From Bacteroides salyersiae WAL 10018 = DSM 18765 = JCM 12988 (lineage in GTDB: Bacteria > Bacteroidota > Bacteroidia > Bacteroidales > Bacteroidaceae): DNA of 64,000 nucleotides. A program made the translations under genes and the position numbers. Positions 43,762-52,125 of the stretch are shown here, one piece after another. The stretch spans positions 232,001-296,000 of the forward strand of contig NZ_KB905468.1 of assembly GCF_000381365.1 (NCBI RefSeq), in the 5' to 3' direction. Within the stretch, counting starts at the first letter, position 1, and every line of letters starts with the position of its first letter. A model generated the notes under the pieces. It had not been told where the DNA came from. It saw only the letters and a list, made by a program, of their open reading frames with translations, and made no database searches.

Positions 43762-43848
43762 ATGAACGCATTTAGCTTTACATATTACTTCTTTTTTTAC
43801 TTTTACTTTAGCCAGAAAGTAGAGCGGGAGTTTGTATGTATCAAGTGA
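43762..43848 (+). CDS. Phe/Tyr-rich leader peptide of the pheA-tyrA operon
   Basis: An ATG at 43762 opens a 28-codon frame ending with TGA at 43846-43848. The peptide contains the run FSFTYYFFFYFYF (residues 4-16), with 8 Phe and 4 Tyr among 28 residues. The composition has no plausible use except as a ribosome sensor of charged Phe and Tyr tRNA. The codons for Glu21-Arg22-Glu23 overlap the first arm of the antiterminator (43822-43829). It is followed by a terminator and then by pheA, an aminotransferase, DAHP synthase/chorismate mutase and tyrA, which make Phe and Tyr. Too short for ordinary gene callers. Confidence 0.88.
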   Translation: MNAFSFTYYFFFYFYFSQKVEREFVCIK

Positions 43849-43921
43849 CAGTGATGCTTAAGGACTGAATGAAGAAAGTAATCATATAAATCCCGCTCCA
43901 TAATGGATGCGGGATTTTTTT
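43822..43921 (+). terminator. Transcription attenuator with competing antiterminator and terminator
   Basis: The terminator pairs AAATCCCGC (43888-43896) with GCGGGATTT (43909-43917), with an inner TCCA/TGGA extension, and is followed by a T-run (43915-43921). The upstream GAGCGGGA (43822-43829) is perfectly complementary to TCCCGCTC (43891-43898), with TTT/AAA possible beyond a bulge. This pairing would destroy the terminator. A ribosome stalled in the Phe/Tyr run leaves the antiterminator arm free. One that reaches the stop codon disturbs it, so termination wins. Confidence 0.85.
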
Positions 43922-43940
43922 ATATCATACACTGAAAGAA

Positions 43941-44789
43941 ATGAAGAAGATAGCAATTCAAGGAACGCTCGGCTCTTATCATGATATCGCCGCACACAAG
44001 TATTTCGAAGGGGAAGAAATAGAATTAATCTGTTGCGCCACTTTCGAGGATGTGTTTCAAGCGATTCACAAAGACAGCCTGGTCATCGGTATGCTGGCCA
44101 TCGAGAATACCATCGCGGGGAGCCTGCTGCATAACAACGAACTGCTGCGTCAAAGCGGTACGCAGATTATGGGAGAATATAAACTACGCATATCACACAG
44201 TTTTGTCTGCCTGCCCGAAGAGGACTGGGACGATATCACAGAAGTCAACTCCCACCCCATCGCATTAATGCAATGCCGCGAATTCCTGCAACAGCATCCC
44301 GACATCAAAGTGGTGGAAGGCGAAGACACCGCCCTAAGTGCCGAAATGATAAAAACCGGAGACCTGAAAGGACACGCCGCTATCTGTTCTAAAGTAGCCG
44401 CCGAACGCTATGGCATGAAAATTCTACAAGAAGGCATCGAGACCAATAAACACAACTTCACCCGTTTCCTCGTGGTAGCCGATCCCTGGCAAGTGGACGA
44501 ACTTCGCCGTTGTCAGTCATCAGATATAAACAAAGCGAGTATGGTATTCACCTTACCCCACACGGAAGGCAGCCTGTCTCAAGTGCTCTCCATCCTGTCT
44601 TTCTACAACATCAATCTGACCAAGATACAGTCACTTCCCATCATCGGCCGGGAATGGGAATATCAATTTTATGTAGACGTGTCATTCAACGACTATTTGA
44701 GATATAAACAGGCAATTACCGCAATTACTCCATTAACGAAAGAACTTAAAATATTAGGCGAATATGCAGAAGGAAAATCAAACATATAA
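43941..44789 (+). CDS. pheA: Prephenate dehydratase
   Basis: The enzyme converts prephenate to phenylpyruvate, the last specific step before phenylalanine. The 282-residue protein has the dehydratase domain (about 3-185) with the TRF motif in NKHNFTRFLVV and the ACT regulatory domain (about 195-275) with the SLSQVLSILSFYNINLTKI(Q) pattern, ESRP-type Phe binding being expected. It lacks an N-terminal chorismate mutase; that activity is fused to DAHP synthase two genes downstream. The ATG lies 20 nt after the attenuator T-run, and the stop overlaps the next gene by 26 nt. Confidence 0.95.
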   Translation: MKKIAIQGTLGSYHDIAAHKYFEGEEIELICCATFEDVFQAIHKDSLVIGMLAIENTIAGSLLHNNELLRQSGTQIMGEYKLRISHSFVCLPEEDWDDITEVNSHPIALMQCREFLQQHPDIKVVEGEDTALSAEMIKTGDLKGHAAICSKVAAERYGMKILQEGIETNKHNFTRFLVVADPWQVDELRRCQSSDINKASMVFTLPHTEGSLSQVLSILSFYNINLTKIQSLPIIGREWEYQFYVDVSFNDYLRYKQAITAITPLTKELKILGEYAEGKSNI

Positions 44790-45945
44790 TGTAGCTCCTG
44801 CCGACCGGCTGGCTGGCGTAAGCGAATACTATTTCTCGAAAAAACTGAAAGAAGTAGCGCAAATGAATGCGGAAGGTAAAGACGTTATCAGTTTGGGTAT
44901 CGGCAGTCCCGACATGCCACCGTCCGAAGAAACCGTGCAGACATTGTGCAACGAAGCACAAAATCCGGACGGACACGGCTATCAACCTTATGTCGGCATC
45001 CCGGAATTACGTAAAAGTTTTGCCGCCTGGTATCAGAAATGGTACAATGTGGAACTGAATCCGGCAACAGAGATACAGCCGTTGATAGGTTCGAAAGAAG
45101 GAATCCTGCATGTAACACTGGCTTTCGTCAATCCGGGAGAGCAGGTACTGGTTCCCAATCCGGGATATCCTACCTATACTTCATTGAGCAAAATATTAGG
45201 GGCAGAGATCGTGAACTACAATCTGAAAGAAGACGCAGGATGGATGCCCGATTTCGATGAACTGGAAAAAACGGATATGAGCCGGGTGAAACTGATGTGG
45301 ACCAACTATCCGAATATGCCCACGGGAGCAAACGCTACCATAGAAATGTATGAACGCCTGGTGGACTTTGCCCGTCGCAAAAACATTATCATCGTGAACG
45401 ATAACCCTTACAGCTTCATTTTGAACAACCATCCGTTGAGCATTCTCAGCGTACCGGGAGCGAAAGAGTGCTGCATTGAATTCAACTCCATGAGTAAAAG
45501 CCACAATATGCCGGGATGGCGCATCGGTATGCTGGCATCCAATGCACAATTCGTACAATGGATACTGAAAGTGAAAAGCAACATCGACAGTGGTATGTTC
45601 CGTGCCATGCAACTGGCAGCCGCCAAAGCTTTGGAAGCGGATGCCGAATGGTACGAAAGTAACAATCGTAACTACCGCAACCGCCGTCATCTGGCCGGAG
45701 AGATCATGAAAACGTTAGGATGTAGTTATGATGAAAACCAAGTAGGCATGTTCCTGTGGGGAAAAATCCCCGATACATACACCCATGTCGAAGAACTGAC
45801 CGAGAGGATTCTACATGAAGCACGCGTCTTTATCACTCCGGGATTCATTTTCGGAAGCAATGGTGCAAGATACATCCGTATCTCCCTTTGTTGCAAAGAC
45901 GCCAAACTTGCAGAAGCATTGGAAAGAATAAGAAAAGCAGTTTAA
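44764..45945 (+). CDS. PLP-dependent aminotransferase class I/II (probable aromatic aminotransferase)
   Basis: The 393-residue enzyme is a fold-type I aminotransferase: LGIGSPDMPP, NPGYPTYTS, NYPNMPTGA, a PLP-binding Lys in SMSKSHNMPGWRIGM (about residues 239-253) and a C-terminal Arg in ARYIRISLC. It resembles the LL-diaminopimelate/aspartate aminotransferase group. Its place between pheA and DAHP synthase/tyrA, overlapping pheA by 26 nt, indicates it transaminates phenylpyruvate and 4-hydroxyphenylpyruvate. That substrate is inference from the operon. Confidence 0.88.
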   Translation: MQKENQTYNVAPADRLAGVSEYYFSKKLKEVAQMNAEGKDVISLGIGSPDMPPSEETVQTLCNEAQNPDGHGYQPYVGIPELRKSFAAWYQKWYNVELNPATEIQPLIGSKEGILHVTLAFVNPGEQVLVPNPGYPTYTSLSKILGAEIVNYNLKEDAGWMPDFDELEKTDMSRVKLMWTNYPNMPTGANATIEMYERLVDFARRKNIIIVNDNPYSFILNNHPLSILSVPGAKECCIEFNSMSKSHNMPGWRIGMLASNAQFVQWILKVKSNIDSGMFRAMQLAAAKALEADAEWYESNNRNYRNRRHLAGEIMKTLGCSYDENQVGMFLWGKIPDTYTHVEELTERILHEARVFITPGFIFGSNGARYIRISLCCKDAKLAEALERIRKAV

Positions 45946-46056
45946 TGCCGACGCATCCGTTCAGAGAATGAGAATAACAAAAACAAATAACAAATAAACA
46001 AAAGCTCCAGTCAATCACCACATCGGCGCATTGACCTATAAGCAAATTATTAAATT

Positions 46057-47118
46057 ATGGAACTCGAATCAATTTTATTGCCGGGCGTTGAAGCCAAAAG
46101 ACCGATCGTTATCGCCGGTCCATGCAGTGCAGAAACAGAAGAACAAGTAATGACTACCGCCAAAGAGCTGGCCTCTAAAGGAATGAAAATATTCCGTGCC
46201 GGAATTTGGAAACCACGTACCAAACCGGGCGGTTTCGAAGGCATCGGTGTAGAAGGACTGAGCTGGCTGAAAGAGGTGAAAAAAGAAACCGGTATGTATG
46301 TTTCTACCGAAGTAGCTACTGCAAAACATGTATACGAATGTCTGAAAGCCGGTATCGACATCCTATGGGTAGGTGCACGCACCACCGCCAACCCCTTTGC
46401 CGTACAGGAAATTGCCGATGCGCTGAAAGGAGTAGATATCCCCGTGTTGGTAAAGAACCCGGTAAATCCCGACCTCGAACTATGGATCGGTGCACTGGAA
46501 CGTATCAACAACGCAGGTTTGAAACGCTTGGGAGCCATTCATCGCGGTTTCAGCAGCTACGATAAAAAGCTATACCGTAATCTTCCGCAATGGCACATCC
46601 CCATCGAGTTGCGCCGTCGTCTACCGGAACTGCCTATCTTCTGCGACCCGAGCCACATCGGTGGAAAACGCGAACTGGTAGCACCGCTTTGCCAACAGGC
46701 GATGGACCTTAACTTCGATGGTCTGATCGTAGAAAGCCATTGTAATCCGGATTGCGCATGGAGCGACGCTGCCCAGCAAGTCACTCCGGATGTATTGGAC
46801 TACATCCTGAACCTGCTCGTCATCCGTAAGGAAACACAAACTACTGAAAACCTGAGCCAGCTACGCAAGCAGATTGACGAATGTGATGATAACATCATCC
46901 AAGAACTGGCAAAACGTATGCGCGTGGCACGCGAAATAGGCACATACAAAAAAGAGCATGGCATCACCGTACTCCAAAGAGGACGTTATAACGAAATTCT
47001 GGAAAAACGCGGTGCACAAGGCGAGCAATGCGGAATGGGAGCCGAATTCATGAAAACCATCTTCGAAGCGATACACGAAGAATCGGTTCGTCAGCAAATG
47101 GAGATTATTAATAAATAG
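46057..47118 (+). CDS. Bifunctional DAHP synthase / chorismate mutase (type II)
   Basis: The 353-residue protein fuses 3-deoxy-D-arabino-heptulosonate-7-phosphate synthase (about 1-262, KDSA-like type I-beta, with IAGPCSAETEEQV and CDPSHIGGKRELV) to a chorismate mutase (about 270-350, with LRKQIDECDDNIIQELAKRM). It thus joins the entry step of the shikimate pathway to the first step toward Phe and Tyr; the fused mutase usually acts as the feedback sensor for prephenate. It lies 111 nt after the aminotransferase in the same operon. Confidence 0.94.
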   Translation: MELESILLPGVEAKRPIVIAGPCSAETEEQVMTTAKELASKGMKIFRAGIWKPRTKPGGFEGIGVEGLSWLKEVKKETGMYVSTEVATAKHVYECLKAGIDILWVGARTTANPFAVQEIADALKGVDIPVLVKNPVNPDLELWIGALERINNAGLKRLGAIHRGFSSYDKKLYRNLPQWHIPIELRRRLPELPIFCDPSHIGGKRELVAPLCQQAMDLNFDGLIVESHCNPDCAWSDAAQQVTPDVLDYILNLLVIRKETQTTENLSQLRKQIDECDDNIIQELAKRMRVAREIGTYKKEHGITVLQRGRYNEILEKRGAQGEQCGMGAEFMKTIFEAIHEESVRQQMEIINK

Positions 47119-47184
47119 ACAGTTCATTACGAGAAAAAGAACCCGTCACAGTTAGAAAAAGATAAAAACCATAATGAGTATGTA

Positions 47185-47271
47185 GCGTTTCACATTCGTG
47201 CGACGCTCTTCTCTCATTTGTGAGACGAGTATCTCTCAACTGTGAGAAAACCGTTTCACAGCTGTGAAACG
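47185..47271. repeat. Four tandem palindromes between DAHP synthase and tyrA
   Basis: Four palindromic units stand at 21-23 bp spacing: 47185-47206 (GCGT..CAC-attc-GTG..ACGC), 47212-47225 (TCTCA-TTTG-TGAGA), 47234-47247 (TCTCA-ACTG-TGAGA) and 47252-47271 (a perfect 20-bp CGTTTCACAG/CTGTGAAACG). They could bind a dimeric protein cooperatively, or be a repeat element. Confidence 0.75.
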
Positions 47272-47349
47272 ATAATTGTTCCTACATCTTTGGCTCCGCT
47301 TCTTTTACTGTCAAGAGAAAGCAAAGCCTTTTTAAACCAATCATATCGT

Positions 47350-48123
47350 ATGCGAATCTTAATTCTCGGAGCCGGAAAAATGGGCTCTTTTTTTACTGAC
47401 ATACTGAGTTTTCAGCACGAGACGGCCGTGTTCGACGTCAACCCGCATCAGTTGCGTTTTGTCTACAACACGTATCGTTTCACAACTCTGGAAGAAATCA
47501 AAGAGTTTGAACCGGAATTAGTCATCAATGCAGCTACAGTGAAATATACGCTGGACGCTTTCCGCAAAGTTCTGCCTGTATTGCCTAAAGACTGTATCCT
47601 AAGCGACATTGCTTCCGTAAAAACCGGACTGAAGAAATTTTATGAAGAGAGCGGCTTCCGTTATGTCTCCACCCATCCGATGTTCGGTCCCACTTTTGCC
47701 AGTCTCAGCAACTTGAGCAGTGAGAGTGCCATTATCATTAGCGAAAGTGATCATTTGGGGAAAGTATTCTTCAAGGATTTGTACAACAGTCTCCGGTTGA
47801 ACATATTCGAATATACTTTCGACGAACATGATGAAACAGTAGCTTATTCACTCTCCATCCCTTTCGTTTCCACCTTTGTATTTGCTGCCGTCATGAAGCA
47901 TCAAGAAGCTCCGGGAACGACTTTCAAGAAGCATATGGCCATTGCTAAAGGACTTCTGAGCGAAGACGATTATCTCTTGCAGGAAATTCTTTTCAACCCT
48001 CGTACCCCGGCACAAGTAGCCAATATCCGGACGGAATTGAAGAATCTTCTGGAGATTATAGAGAATAAGGATGCCGAAGGAATGAAGAAATATCTGACGA
48101 AGATACGGGAAAAGATTAAATAA
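47350..48123 (+). CDS. tyrA: Prephenate dehydrogenase
   Basis: The enzyme oxidatively decarboxylates prephenate to 4-hydroxyphenylpyruvate for tyrosine. From ATG 47350 it has 257 residues; the longer frame from 47242 would begin in the palindrome cluster. The N-terminal Rossmann fold has LILGAGKMGSFF (residues 4-15), then STHPMFGPTFA and a helical C-terminal domain (about 160-257). It has no ACT domain, so it is short. The gene is followed by a strong terminator and probably closes the operon, although the palindromes upstream may add separate control. Confidence 0.92.
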   Translation: MRILILGAGKMGSFFTDILSFQHETAVFDVNPHQLRFVYNTYRFTTLEEIKEFEPELVINAATVKYTLDAFRKVLPVLPKDCILSDIASVKTGLKKFYEESGFRYVSTHPMFGPTFASLSNLSSESAIIISESDHLGKVFFKDLYNSLRLNIFEYTFDEHDETVAYSLSIPFVSTFVFAAVMKHQEAPGTTFKKHMAIAKGLLSEDDYLLQEILFNPRTPAQVANIRTELKNLLEIIENKDAEGMKKYLTKIREKIK

Positions 48124-48144
48124 TATATCTAATTTTAAACGACC

Positions 48145-48182
48145 AACTCTGGTGTCATTTATATTGGATACCAGAGTTTTTT
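48145..48182 (+). terminator. Rho-independent terminator after tyrA
   Basis: ACTCTGGTGTC (48146-48156) pairs with GATACCAGAGT (48167-48177) with one G-T pair, followed by six T. It ends the pheA-tyrA operon. Confidence 0.88.
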
Positions 48183-48216
48183 ATGTAAAAAAAGAACATA
48201 GTATCAAAAATATTCA

Positions 48217-48224
48217 TACATTTG
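48217..48224 (+). promoter_or_regulatory. Candidate -7 element for the CHB_HEX_C-like secreted protein gene
   Basis: TACATTTG fits TAnnTTTG, 26 nt upstream of the ATG at 48251. No clear -33 element. Confidence 0.5.
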
Positions 48225-48250
48225 TACTACACCTTATATTTTACAAGCGT

Positions 48251-48775
48251 ATGAAACATATTACTTCTCTAACGATTTACTGTTGTCTATTATTGGCTAC
48301 CTGTATGCAAGGGCATTCTCAAGAAAAAATGGTCACGACTAATTACAATGAAAATCTCCCAACGGAAACCCTTCCAGCTCCTATTATTGAGGTAGCTACA
48401 AGCACAGATGGAGGAAGATATATGCGTATCACAATGTTTTGCGAAACAGCAGATGCAGAAATCCACTACACATTAGACGGTACTATTCCTACCAAACAAT
48501 CCCCCCTTTACACAGAGGAGATTACCGGTAATAGCCACAGCGTAACCATAAAAGCCATTACAACAAAGGATGGCTATCTTGATTCACCAATAGCAGAATA
48601 TATGTATGGAGGTTCTGGCATTATAAATGAGCAAACAGATAAAAAGATTATCTCACGCATCTATCTACCGCTATCCGGTACCCCCCTATTCTCACCAACC
48701 GAAGGAATGAATATTGTTATCACAACCTATGAAGACGGACAATTGGAGACTCACAAAATGATATGGAAACCATAA
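48251..48775 (+). CDS. Secreted protein with chitobiase/hexosaminidase C-terminal-like domain
   Basis: This 174-residue protein is exported by a signal peptide (hydrophobic core CCLLLATCMQGHS; the Cys may instead make it a lipoprotein). The region of about 50-120 has the CHB_HEX_C_1 pattern AEIHYTLDGTIPTKQSPLYT, a fibronectin-like beta sandwich. The last about 45 residues (LSGTPLFSPTEGMNIVITTYEDG) suggest another small beta element. The start at 48251 is chosen because the -7 box lies just upstream; the longer frame from 48152 overlaps the tyrA terminator. Function unknown. Confidence 0.75.
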   Translation: MKHITSLTIYCCLLLATCMQGHSQEKMVTTNYNENLPTETLPAPIIEVATSTDGGRYMRITMFCETADAEIHYTLDGTIPTKQSPLYTEEITGNSHSVTIKAITTKDGYLDSPIAEYMYGGSGIINEQTDKKIISRIYLPLSGTPLFSPTEGMNIVITTYEDGQLETHKMIWKP

Positions 48776-48827
48776 GTTATTTTTAAGCTAAGGAAACCCC
48801 TCCTTATCTGGTATGAATATTAATTAA

Positions 48828-48859
48828 CTTGATTATCCCGGAAATATCTTGTACCTTTG
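48828..48859 (+). promoter_or_regulatory. Promoter of dnaG
   Basis: TTG (48829-48831) and the -7 box TACCTTTG (48852-48859) are 20 bp apart, matching the Bacteroides layout well. An AAAGGAG stretch before the ATG at 48886 is an unusually good ribosome binding site for this genome. Confidence 0.7.
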
Positions 48860-48885
48860 TGTTCGCAAAAAACAAAGGAGAATCC

Positions 48886-50907
48886 ATGATAGATCAAGCA
48901 ACCATAGACCGTATACTCGATGCTGCACAAATTGTAGACGTAGTATCCGAATTCGTCACACTACGCAAACGCGGGGTGAACTATGTGGGCTTGTGCCCGT
49001 TCCATAATGAAAAAACCCCTTCTTTCAGCGTTTCCCCCTCGAAAGGGCTATGTAAATGCTTTAGCTGCGGGAAAGGAGGAAATGCCGTACACTTCGTTAT
49101 GGAACACGAGCAGATGTCGTACTACGAAGCACTAAAATATCTGGCTAAAAAGTATAACATCGAAATCAAGGAACGGGAGTTGACCAATGAAGAGAAACAA
49201 GCGCAAAGTACGCGTGAAAGTATGTTCATTGTCAACAACTTTGCCCGTGACTACTTTCAAAATATACTAAAGAATCACGTAGACGGTAGAAGTATCGGTA
49301 TGGCTTATTTCCGTCAACGGGGTTTCCGGGACGATATTATTGAAAAATTCCAATTGGGTTTCAGTACGGAAAGCCACGATGCACTGGCCCAAGAGGCTAT
49401 CCGTAAAGGATTCAAAAAGGAATATCTCGTTAAAACCGGGCTTTGTTACGAAACAGACGACGGCCGTCTGCGCGACCGCTTTTGGGGACGTGTCATGTTT
49501 CCTGTACATACACTTTCGGGTAAAGTTGTAGCATTCGGTGGACGTGTGCTCAGCACAGAAAACAAAAAACTGGCCAAATACGTAAACTCTCCCGAATCGG
49601 AAATTTACCATAAAAGCAACGAACTATACGGGATTTACTTTGCCAAACAAGCAATTGTAAAGCAAGACCGATGTTTCCTTGTAGAAGGTTATACAGACGT
49701 TATCTCCATGCATCAATCAGGTGTGGAGAATGTGGTCGCTTCGTCCGGAACTTCTCTGACTCCCGGCCAGATACGCCTTATCCACCGTTTTACCAATAAC
49801 ATTACTGTACTCTACGACGGTGACATGGCCGGCATCAAAGCCTCCATCCGTGGTATTGACATGCTGCTGGAAGAAGGAATGAACATTAAAGTCTGCCTTC
49901 TGCCCGACGGCGACGACCCGGATTCTTTTGCCCGTAAACACAATGCCACCGAGTTTCAACAGTTCATCAAAGAACATGAAACGGACTTTATCCGCTTTAA
50001 AACCAATCTATTGCTGGAAGACGCCGGTAAAGATCCCATCAAACGGGCAGAACTGATAAACAACATCGTGCAAAGCATCTCGGTAATCCCGGAAGCCATT
50101 GTACGCGACGTATATATCAAAGAGTGCGGACAACTATTGCGCGTGGAAGACAAACTACTCGTTTCGGAAGTTGCCAAACGAAGGGAAATACAGGCGGAAA
50201 AAGAAAACAAGCCAACCCTTAATAACCCCAACAATGCGCCTTCCGGAATGCCGGCTGATGTATCGGGCGGAGATTTCCCGCCGCCGTTTCTTCCAGATGA
50301 TGTGGAAGATCCTTACCGGTCCTATATCCCGCAGGAAGGAAAAGAGGGGCAAGAATTTTATCGATATGAACGTTTGGTTATCCAGGCAATAATACGTTAT
50401 GGAGAGAAGATCATGTGTAACATGGAAGATGAAGAAGGAAAAGAAATTCCGGTTAGCGTCATCGAATATGTAGTCAATGACTTGAAAGAAGACGATCTTG
50501 CCTTCCATAATCCGATGCACCGCCGTATTCTTACCGAAGCAATGACCCATGTCCATGATTCGGGCTTCATTGCCGAACGTTACTTCATAGCTCATTCCGA
50601 TCCGGAACTCAGTTCCATTGCCACGGAATTGGCCAGTGACCGGTATCAACTGAGCAAGTTCCACTCAAAAACACAGAAAATAACCACAGACGAGGAACGT
50701 CTTTTCGAATTAGTTCCCCTACTGATGATCAACTTTAAGAATGCCATTGTAGCTGCAGAGTTAAAACATATCATGTATGCCCTGCAAGATCCTGCCAATG
50801 AAGCCGATGATGAGAAATGCGCCGCCCTTATGCAACGCTATAAAGAGATGAAACAAATAGAAAGCTTAATGGCCAAAAGACTGGGAGACAGGGTGGTGCT
50901 TCGTTAG
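48886..50907 (+). CDS. dnaG: DNA primase
   Basis: DnaG lays RNA primers at the replication fork. From ATG 48886 the protein has 673 residues. An N-terminal CHC2-type zinc finger (CPFHNEKTPSF, then CKCFSCGKGG, residues 37-66) is followed by the catalytic core and the TOPRIM segment (FLVEGYTDVISMHQSG, then VLYDGDMAGIKAS and PDGDDPDSFA) and a C-terminal helicase-binding region. An acidic Pro-rich linker (about 445-500) precedes that C-terminal domain. The start is fixed by the promoter and the AAAGGAG sequence; the frame from 48829 overlaps the promoter. Confidence 0.96.
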   Translation: MIDQATIDRILDAAQIVDVVSEFVTLRKRGVNYVGLCPFHNEKTPSFSVSPSKGLCKCFSCGKGGNAVHFVMEHEQMSYYEALKYLAKKYNIEIKERELTNEEKQAQSTRESMFIVNNFARDYFQNILKNHVDGRSIGMAYFRQRGFRDDIIEKFQLGFSTESHDALAQEAIRKGFKKEYLVKTGLCYETDDGRLRDRFWGRVMFPVHTLSGKVVAFGGRVLSTENKKLAKYVNSPESEIYHKSNELYGIYFAKQAIVKQDRCFLVEGYTDVISMHQSGVENVVASSGTSLTPGQIRLIHRFTNNITVLYDGDMAGIKASIRGIDMLLEEGMNIKVCLLPDGDDPDSFARKHNATEFQQFIKEHETDFIRFKTNLLLEDAGKDPIKRAELINNIVQSISVIPEAIVRDVYIKECGQLLRVEDKLLVSEVAKRREIQAEKENKPTLNNPNNAPSGMPADVSGGDFPPPFLPDDVEDPYRSYIPQEGKEGQEFYRYERLVIQAIIRYGEKIMCNMEDEEGKEIPVSVIEYVVNDLKEDDLAFHNPMHRRILTEAMTHVHDSGFIAERYFIAHSDPELSSIATELASDRYQLSKFHSKTQKITTDEERLFELVPLLMINFKNAIVAAELKHIMYALQDPANEADDEKCAALMQRYKEMKQIESLMAKRLGDRVVLR

Positions 50908-50933
50908 TGATAAGCGCCAATCACTTATCACTA
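50905..50933. terminator. Hairpin between convergent dnaG and folE
   Basis: TAGTGATAAG (50905-50914, including the dnaG stop) pairs perfectly with CTTATCACTA (50924-50933). No long T-run is present, so it is a weak or bidirectional terminator. Confidence 0.5.
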
Positions 50934-50943
50934 CTCGCTAAAC

Positions 50944-51525
50944 TCACCGATTGATCAGATTCATAAATTCCTCCCGGGTTTTAGCTTGATTGAAAGCTCC
51001 GGTAAAATCAGAAGTAGTAGTTATCGAGTTCTGCTTTTCCACCCCACGCATCTGCATGCACATATGCTTTGCCTCTACCACTACCATTACTCCTAACGGG
51101 TTGAGAGTTTCCTGAATACACTCCTTGATTTGCAGTGTCATGCGTTCCTGTACTTGCAGGCGATGAGAAAAAATATCGACTACGCGAGCGATCTTGCTCA
51201 AACCTGTGATATAGCCGTTAGGGATATATGCTACATGCGCCTTCCCGTAGAAGGGCAACATGTGATGCTCACAAAGAGAGAAGAAATCAATATCTTTCAC
51301 AATCACCATCTGGCTATATTCCTCCTTAAACTTAGCCGAACGCAATACTTCATGAGGATCCATGTGATAGCCTTTAGTCAGACTCAACATTGCTTTGGCT
51401 ACACGTTCCGGAGTTTTCAGCAGACCTTCTCTTTCAGCATCTTCGCCCAACAAAGTAATAATACTACGATAATGACTTTTCAAATCCTCCAATGCCGGAG
51501 AGACGATTTCTTCTTTTTCTAACAT
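50944..51525 (-). CDS. folE: GTP cyclohydrolase I
   Basis: The enzyme makes dihydroneopterin triphosphate, the first step of folate synthesis. The 193-residue protein has the standard motifs GEDAEREGLLKTPERVAKA, zinc ligands in FFSLCEHHMLPFYGKAHVAY and CMQMRGV, and the active-site LQVQERMT. It is the last gene of the DUF1599-DoxX-tpiA-SPOR-folE run, starting 6 nt after the SPOR gene. Confidence 0.96.
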   Translation of the reverse strand: MLEKEEIVSPALEDLKSHYRSIITLLGEDAEREGLLKTPERVAKAMLSLTKGYHMDPHEVLRSAKFKEEYSQMVIVKDIDFFSLCEHHMLPFYGKAHVAYIPNGYITGLSKIARVVDIFSHRLQVQERMTLQIKECIQETLNPLGVMVVVEAKHMCMQMRGVEKQNSITTTSDFTGAFNQAKTREEFMNLINR

Positions 51526-51531
51526 ACGAAA

Positions 51532-51978
51532 TTATAAGGGGATATTTATTTGATCTTTTACAATAGAAACTTCCTTGAATACACCGGTCGCTCTTAACTT
51601 CCGCATCATAGCATCCGCTTCTTCGATACTACGGAAATCTCCCACACGACAAAGCCAACGGGGAGAAGTAAAAAAGGCATATGTTTTCAAATCCGGAAAA
51701 TATTCTTTCACTTTTGAAGCCATATTAGTCGCTTCATTACGGGCTGTACGCGAATTATTACCGGCATACACCTGTACACGATAACCGGGAGACTTCAAAA
51801 TCGTCTGTTCTCCGGTAGCAACATATTCCGTCCCCAACAACGCTTCTATCCGTGGATCCTGATGAATGGTTACCTTACCCTGCCCGGGCACATATCGCTC
51901 TAAACTCTTTACTATATTCTGAGCCCGAACTATACCTGTAAAAGCAAATAACAACAAAAGTAAACTGAGTTTTCTCAT
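51532..51978 (-). CDS. SPOR-domain secreted protein
   Basis: From the ATG at 51978 the protein has 148 residues with a signal peptide (1-19, ending GIVRAQN). The C-terminal part (about 70-145) is a SPOR domain (YRVQVYAGNNSRTA, RWLCRVGDFRSIEEADAM), which binds denuded peptidoglycan at the division septum. It lies between tpiA and folE in one direction, a gene order I know from Bacteroides. The frame from 52026 would begin before the signal peptide and is not preferred. Confidence 0.85.
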   Translation of the reverse strand: MRKLSLLLLLFAFTGIVRAQNIVKSLERYVPGQGKVTIHQDPRIEALLGTEYVATGEQTILKSPGYRVQVYAGNNSRTARNEATNMASKVKEYFPDLKTYAFFTSPRWLCRVGDFRSIEEADAMMRKLRATGVFKEVSIVKDQINIPL

Positions 51979-52125
51979 AAAAGTAGTTTTGGGCGGTTCG
52001 TAAACTGCAACACAGTTATAAACCACAAATGATAAAGACTACAATAATTATAAACTACGAGTTACAAGCCATGAAACATCCCTACATCGGAGTATCCCCG
52101 CAGCCTGTAACTCATAGTCTGCTAA

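Noticed and set aside
47242..47349. Longer tyrA start at 47242
   Set aside because: It begins inside the palindrome cluster; the Rossmann fold starts cleanly at the ATG at 47350.
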